A DNA stretch of 64,000 bases from Brevibacterium picturae (GTDB taxonomy: Bacteria; Actinomycetota; Actinomycetes; Actinomycetales; Brevibacteriaceae): NCBI RefSeq assembly GCF_900105045.1, contig NZ_LT629739.1, forward strand, positions 1,178,001 through 1,242,000. The letters run 5' to 3'. Below are positions 54,834-64,000 of this stretch, piece after piece. How positions within the stretch are numbered: position 1 is the first letter of the stretch; each line of letters starts with the position of its first letter. The position numbers and the translations under genes are program-made. Below the pieces are notes generated by a model. That model had not been told where the DNA came from and searched no databases. It worked only from the letters and a program-made list of their open reading frames with translations.

Positions 54834-55979
54834 ATGAGCACAACTTTGCAGGACCTCGTCAATCGCGCCGTCTTCTTCTCCACCGAGATGCAGACGCACT
54901 TCGGCGCCCTCATCGCCGATGCCGAATGGGAGGTCGACTTCACCTCCGATCCGCATCTGACCTTCACCTCGGCCGAGGGGACCGTCCTGCGTGGTCGTCC
55001 GCACCTGCTCGGCTCGGAGTCGAAGGCGCAGAACACGTGGCTGTGGGGGTGGGAGAACATCAACGAGTTCCCCGAGACCGTCGTCGGTCTCGCCCACGAC
55101 GTTCGCAAGTTCGGTGCCGCCGAGGATGTCGCTGAGCTGGTCACGGAGGAACTCCAGCTCGACGAAGAGCTGGCTCTGCGTCTGACCTTGGCGGCGAAGG
55201 AGGCCACCGGAAAGTGGGCCCACTACCCTGCCGCCGCGGGCGCCGGAACCACTGTCTGGCTGCTTGTTGATGCTCCGGAGCTGACCCTGCCCGAAGCTCA
55301 GGTCAAGACCTCGGTGCGGGCCCTCATGCAGGGGCTGACGCAGACGACTGTGACTGACCATCGCGTCGCGCTCGAGGCGTATGTGGCCAAGCGCGGCATT
55401 CCCACCACAGCATTGCCCGAGGCCGGCCTGCGGCTGCTCTTCGCCGATGGTTCGGCCGACCTGTCCTTTGACGAGCAGAACCGGATCTCCAACTGCGAGA
55501 TTGGGGCACCTCTCGAGGGCGAGGCCGCACAGCAGTATGCACAGGCCACCGGGCCGAGCTCGCCGGCTGCGGCCGCCGCTGGTTCCCCTGCTACGGACTC
55601 GGCTGCCACCGCACAGAGTCCGGTCTCTGAACCGTCCACTGCTGAGCAGGCTGATGTCACCGAACCCGCTGCCGCCGACACGGGAGACGCCGCCTCGACG
55701 CCTTCGCCGTCACCAGTTGAGTCCGCGACGGAAGCGCCTCGTTCGACCACCCCAACAACATCCCCCGCCGAGGCGGCCGCCGGTGACGAACGGGAGTCCG
55801 CTTCCGCTGGCCCCACGTCTGACACCGGGTCCGAACAGCCGACGGGGTCCGAGGAAGAGCCCGCGGCCTCGCCGGCGGCAGAAGCACAGCTCGACGAAGG
55901 CCAGGCGGCTGAAACAGAGCCCAAGTCCGAGGAGCCGAAAAAGAAGAAGGGGCTGTTCTCGAAGCTCTTCGGACGTTGA
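54834..55979 (+). CDS. Uncharacterised protein, DUF6882-like domain with acidic tail
   Basis: 381 residues. Residues 1 to about 225 form a globular region with WLWGWENINEFPETVV, which I associate with the DUF6882 family; this recall is not certain. After that the sequence is Ala/Pro/Ser/Glu/Thr low complexity (about 230-365), ending in a basic amphipathic KKKKGLFSKLFGR that may bind membrane or act as a short targeting motif. ATG 54834 begins the conserved part; the open frame upstream to 54723 is not needed. A perfect hairpin follows the stop. Confidence 0.65.
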   Translation: MSTTLQDLVNRAVFFSTEMQTHFGALIADAEWEVDFTSDPHLTFTSAEGTVLRGRPHLLGSESKAQNTWLWGWENINEFPETVVGLAHDVRKFGAAEDVAELVTEELQLDEELALRLTLAAKEATGKWAHYPAAAGAGTTVWLLVDAPELTLPEAQVKTSVRALMQGLTQTTVTDHRVALEAYVAKRGIPTTALPEAGLRLLFADGSADLSFDEQNRISNCEIGAPLEGEAAQQYAQATGPSSPAAAAAGSPATDSAATAQSPVSEPSTAEQADVTEPAAADTGDAASTPSPSPVESATEAPRSTTPTTSPAEAAAGDERESASAGPTSDTGSEQPTGSEEEPAASPAAEAQLDEGQAAETEPKSEEPKKKKGLFSKLFGR

Positions 55980-55990
55980 TCTGCTCGTGC

Positions 55991-56021
55991 CGCGTACCCA
56001 TCATCGATTGATGGGTACGCG
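55991..56021. terminator. Bidirectional terminator-like hairpin
   Basis: Perfect 13-bp arms CGCGTACCCATCA (55991-56003) and its complement (56009-56021) around loop TCGAT, between two convergent genes. The stop codon of the minus-strand gene (56001-56003) lies inside the stem. Confidence 0.7.
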
Positions 56022-57098
56022 TGGTTCCCAACTGAAGTCGCGGTCGAAGAGGTACCGCCGTTCCGGATCAGGCTTCAGGGTTGTATCAAGGCTCTGGCCG
56101 GTCAATCTGACCTCGCCGGACTCGTCGGTGGACAAGGCGAGAGTCGCTTCGTGCACGTAGTCTCTGTCGAGGCCCTGTGAACCTTCCTGCTTCGCATAGA
56201 GCTTCAGCGTGACCTCGTTGTCGCTGTCCATGCTGTAGGTGCCTTCCTGCAGGCTGCCATCCGAATATCGCAGGCTCACTGCGGCAGTCCCGTCCTTCGT
56301 CAATTGGCCGAAGGCCACCTGGGTGAGTTGGGAGTCGCTGAAGTCCGATCGCCCTTCGCCCGAGACCCTGTAGACGCCTGCAATCTCGCTCGGCTCATCG
56401 AACCTGCCCCAGTCGGTCATGTTTACCAGCACGGCACCCGAGCCGACCAGCATTGCGATCGCCAACAGAGGCGAGGTCCAGCGTGTGATAGCCAGGAAGA
56501 TCCGGTTCCTCGATATCCAGCCTGCAACGGGGGCACCCGTGGGCTTGCCCACCAGGAAGCGGCACAAGCGGGGCAGGTTGGGAATGAGGAGAATGATCCC
56601 CGCCAGCGCCATGATGCCTGAGAGCTGTTTGACGGGCACGTCGAAGGTCAGATTGAGCAGGAACACAACTGCCATGTCGAGCGCGGCGAGGAGGGCTCCC
56701 AGCCACGCGGTGCGCCGGAACAGCAGGAATGCAGCGGCTGCGACCTCCGCAGCACCGGCGAGGATCTGGAGGGCCGGGGAGAAGGCCATGAAACGCCAGA
56801 GCAGTCCCATGGGACTCATCTCGCCGTATTGGATCAGAGCATCAGCGTAGTCCGCCTGTCCCATCTGCATGAGAAAAACTTTCGACCAGCCGTAGATGAG
56901 CAGGTAGCCTGCCAGCCAGAGGCGGAGGAGCCAGTGTCCGGCCCAGAGGACTCGAAGTGCGATCAACCGCGGTTTGCTGGTGCTGCGACCCGCTGGTGTG
57001 CCCGAGTCCGTTGGTGAGGTGTCGTCATCAGTTCGGCTGTACTCATTGTGATTCTGTTCAGCTTCAGGGCTACTTCTATATCGCAGGTTGTCAGGCAT
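56001..57098 (-). CDS. DoxX-like membrane protein with C-terminal extracytoplasmic domain
   Basis: 365 residues. The charged N-terminus is followed by four or five hydrophobic helices starting LIALRVLWAGHWLLRLWLAGYLL and a DoxX-like pattern of helix pairs up to about residue 185. One more helix near 200-225 (RWTSPLLAIAMLVGSGAVLVNM) leads to a soluble domain of about 140 residues with beta-strand alternation. Such proteins are integral membrane components of unknown or redox-linked function. ATG 57098 follows GGTGAGA. It is the first gene past the end of the rrn operon. Confidence 0.68.
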   Translation of the reverse strand: MPDNLRYRSSPEAEQNHNEYSRTDDDTSPTDSGTPAGRSTSKPRLIALRVLWAGHWLLRLWLAGYLLIYGWSKVFLMQMGQADYADALIQYGEMSPMGLLWRFMAFSPALQILAGAAEVAAAAFLLFRRTAWLGALLAALDMAVVFLLNLTFDVPVKQLSGIMALAGIILLIPNLPRLCRFLVGKPTGAPVAGWISRNRIFLAITRWTSPLLAIAMLVGSGAVLVNMTDWGRFDEPSEIAGVYRVSGEGRSDFSDSQLTQVAFGQLTKDGTAAVSLRYSDGSLQEGTYSMDSDNEVTLKLYAKQEGSQGLDRDYVHEATLALSTDESGEVRLTGQSLDTTLKPDPERRYLFDRDFSWEPRVPINR

Positions 57099-57198
57099 AC
57101 TCTCACCGTAGAACGACGGCCCGACGATGTTAATGAGGCAAACTCCCCTGCCGAATAGGGAAAGCCCCCTGCACCGATCCCAGAAACACGATGAATAC

Positions 57199-57246
57199 AA
57201 AAAAGAGGAGAGGACCACCCCGTCAAAACGGAATGACCCTCCCCTC
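57199..57246 (-). terminator. Intrinsic terminator of the rrn operon
   Basis: On the minus-strand transcript, 18 bases (57229-57246) pair with 18 bases (57205-57222) throughout when G-U pairs are allowed, with a 6-base loop. A run of six T (57199-57204) follows the stem. It is the only hairpin in the window with a clear T-run and lies just past the 5S gene. Confidence 0.85.
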
Positions 57247-57256
57247 TCAAAGAATA

Positions 57257-57376
57257 TTGCGGCAGTCACCTACTCTCCCACAACCACCAAGTTGCAGTAC
57301 CATCAGCGCGAATGGGCTTAGCTACCGGGATCGGAACGGTTAACCGGGCGTTTCCCCACCACTATCACCACCGCAA
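57257..57376 (-). rRNA. rrf: 5S ribosomal RNA
   Basis: About 120 nt on the minus strand with the invariant segments: 5' TTGCGG pairing with 3' CCGCAA, GGGAAACGCCCGGTTAACCG, CGAUCCCGGUAGCUAAGCC-type stretch, GATGGTACTGCA and GTGGGAGAGTAGGT. Ends are set by the terminal stem. Confidence 0.93.
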
Positions 57377-57537
57377 AACCAACAAACCACCACCACCCCA
57401 AGACTTCATCAATCTCAAAGGGCAGGTAGCAGTCCAAGAACCGCACAGCGAACGCGAACACCACACATAATGTGACCCGTAAAAACGTCTCGTAAAACCT
57501 ACAGTGTTACCCGCACACACCAACCACCAAAAAAGTG

Positions 57538-62601
<5,064 letters not shown>

Positions 62602-63124
62602 AAATTATGTTGCGTTAAAATCCCAGCAAGACAAGCCAACACCATCACGGGGTGATCAATGCTGACTCAAAAACACAACCAGACATGTTCGGGCCACCCG
62701 GCGAGGGGTGACCAGTCAGTTCTGATTGCTTGATTGTCTTACCAGAAAAAATGTTTCTGGCATCACTATCTGTTCAAACAAACACGCTATTGGATTCTCA
62801 AACCACAAACACTCACCCGTCACCACACCAAAAAAAGAGGCGCGTTCACCAGGGGTGTCAGTTTCACATTTTTTCGCTACCCAACGTTCCTTCGTGTGAA
62901 CCAAACCAAACTGTGTTTGTGCTGGTCACACCCGGTGAAAACCATTCTCGAAGAACTCGTTTTCTGCGGGGCAACGAGATACAACTCTAGACCAGGCCAG
63001 CCACCGGGTGCAACTCGAAACCAGAAAACTGACAGTGACGCCCACCACATGCTCCGGGCACGTCAGGGCTGCGCCCGACAAAGCCCGCGCCATTGCCTGC
63101 TTCCGCCGGTGTTACGGTCGCTTC
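62602..63124. other. rrn leader and promoter region
   Basis: About 520 bp between the 16S 5' end and the divergent epimerase gene. A lower-GC leader of about 380 bp follows the promoter. A hairpin with near-perfect 8-bp arms (62692-62713) is visible in the leader. Divergent expression signals for the epimerase gene probably lie in 63020-63120. Confidence 0.5.
62984..63013 (-). promoter_or_regulatory. Candidate rrn promoter
   Basis: On the minus strand TTGCAC (63008-63013) and TAGAGT (62984-62989) form -35 and -10 hexamers with an 18-bp spacer, about 380 bp before the 16S 5' end. TAGAGT is a weak -10 match, so other promoters in the leader are possible. Confidence 0.4.
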
Positions 63125-64000
63125 ATGACTGCGGAAAAGGCTTCTCACCTTCCCAAGAACGAACCACGACGTGTCGAGAGCGACGCAGCACCCACGGCGG
63201 TCATCGCCGGAGCCTCCGGCTTCATCGGCAGAGCGCTCATCGCTCCCCTCGAGTCGTGGGGATATCGGGTGCGCACCATCGGCCGGGCAGCATCCTCCCG
63301 TCACCACATCTCCTGGAGCGACCCTGCTGGGATCGCCGCGGCGATCGATGGTGCTGATCTGCTCATCAACTTCGCCGGCCGCAGCGTGGGGTGTCGATAC
63401 AGCGATCACAACCGGCAGGAGATCTGGGACTCACGAGTCGCGACGACTCGGACCTTGAACGATGCGGTCAGGGCCGCCTCGGCGCCTCCGCGTTTGTGGA
63501 TCAATTCGAGCACGGCCACGATCTACCGGCATGCCATGGATCGACCACAGACTGAGGCCGATGGTGATATCGGTGAGGGTTTCTCTGTTGACGTAGCCAA
63601 GGGCTGGGAGCGCGAGTTCTTCCGTGGCGACCTGCCGGAGACCAGAAGAGTCGCGATGCGCATGGCGATCGTGCTCGGGGACGGGGCGGCCCTGAACATG
63701 CTCGCGACGGCAGCCAGGTTCGGTGCTGGCGGACCTCAGTTGGAAGGACGGTGGTTCGGCCACACGCGGTATCGAGGTATTGGGCCCGATGCCTCGGGCC
63801 AAAGAATCTGGCGCGGTCATCCACTCAGTCATGGGAAGCAGCGGTTCAGCTGGGTGCATATCGACGATGTGGTGCGTGCGATCCGGTTCATCGATGACCA
63901 TGACGAGGTCGCCGGTCCCCTCAACATCTCAAGCCCCGGGGTTTCGGACAACACCAGGCTGATGGCGGCCCTGCGGCGCGGCGTGCGTATGCCGATCGGG
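63125..64000 (+). CDS. NAD(P)-dependent epimerase, TIGR01777-like (3' truncated by window end)
   Basis: 292 codons, still open at the right edge. The Rossmann motif is AVIAGASGFIGRALIAPL. The segment LLINFAGRSVGCRYSDHNRQEI and the later WINSSTATIYRH (Ser with Tyr) match the SulA/YfcH type of short-chain epimerases, with RFSWVHIDDVVRAI near the C-terminal part. TIGR01777 proteins are about 300 residues or more with a C-terminal DUF1731, so the missing part should be short. ATG 63125 begins the frame; no strong ribosome-binding site is visible. It is divergent from the rrn operon. The substrate is unknown. Confidence 0.85.
   Translation, partial: MTAEKASHLPKNEPRRVESDAAPTAVIAGASGFIGRALIAPLESWGYRVRTIGRAASSRHHISWSDPAGIAAAIDGADLLINFAGRSVGCRYSDHNRQEIWDSRVATTRTLNDAVRAASAPPRLWINSSTATIYRHAMDRPQTEADGDIGEGFSVDVAKGWEREFFRGDLPETRRVAMRMAIVLGDGAALNMLATAARFGAGGPQLEGRWFGHTRYRGIGPDASGQRIWRGHPLSHGKQRFSWVHIDDVVRAIRFIDDHDEVAGPLNISSPGVSDNTRLMAALRRGVRMPIG

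Overview
The window is a chromosomal segment of a high-GC Gram-positive bacterium (Actinobacteria, order Micrococcales). The 16S rRNA text and gene content are compatible with Brevibacterium or a close relative; this genus call rests on memory of the family and was not tested by a search. I recognise no prophage, transposase, CRISPR array or conjugation gene. Coding density and codon use look even, and most of the region is ordinary core and catabolic chromosome. Unless stated, starts were chosen from ribosome-binding sites and family lengths.

Layout: 1-3.7 kb holds a TetR tail, an MFS transporter behind three evenly spaced palindromes, an aldo/keto reductase and an Fpg-type DNA glycosylase. 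3.8-5.8 kb is an aconitase. 6-13.3 kb is a gamma-glutamylation type amine catabolic operon (glutamine synthetase-like enzyme, class I amidotransferase hydrolase, aldehyde dehydrogenase, SDR, FadR/GntR regulator) divergent from an APC permease. 13.6-18 kb has a catalase, a Ser/Gly-rich membrane protein, a HutD-like protein and a VOC protein. 18.07-20.2 kb has a TPP riboswitch with a TenA-type gene, then an ATP-grasp gene coupled to a truncated kinase-like ORF. 20.2-26.5 kb has a CrtI-like oxidoreductase, an EamA exporter with an antisense 3' tail, an AraC/GyrI regulator, an HTTM-type membrane protein with a small partner, an unknown gene and DUF3073.

27-47.9 kb is dominated by purine and amine metabolism. 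purF-purM come first, then an asparaginase/SCP2/ALDH/DMT operon divergent from a single-polypeptide PurD-PurC fusion. Next is a polyamine locus (ALDH, amidohydrolase, PotA-, PotD-, PotB-, PotC-like ABC importer, DAO-type FAD oxidase), and then purS-purQ without purL. The oxidase at 45.4 kb is the type of enzyme missing from the first amine operon at 6-11 kb, so the two loci may form one gamma-glutamyl-polyamine pathway.

48-57 kb is envelope-oriented: a peptidoglycan-binding-domain protein, a sortase-type surface protein, a heterodimeric ABC exporter, an unknown acidic-tailed protein and a DoxX-like membrane protein. 57.2-62.6 kb is a complete rrn operon (16S-23S-5S on the minus strand, no spacer tRNA). 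The window ends in a truncated TIGR01777-type epimerase gene.

The most noteworthy items are the PurD-PurC fusion, its shared divergent promoter and apparent leaderless start, the triple palindrome at 409-482, the TPP-regulated lone TenA gene, and several very long intergenic hairpins. I did not find a clearly new multi-gene defence or signalling system.
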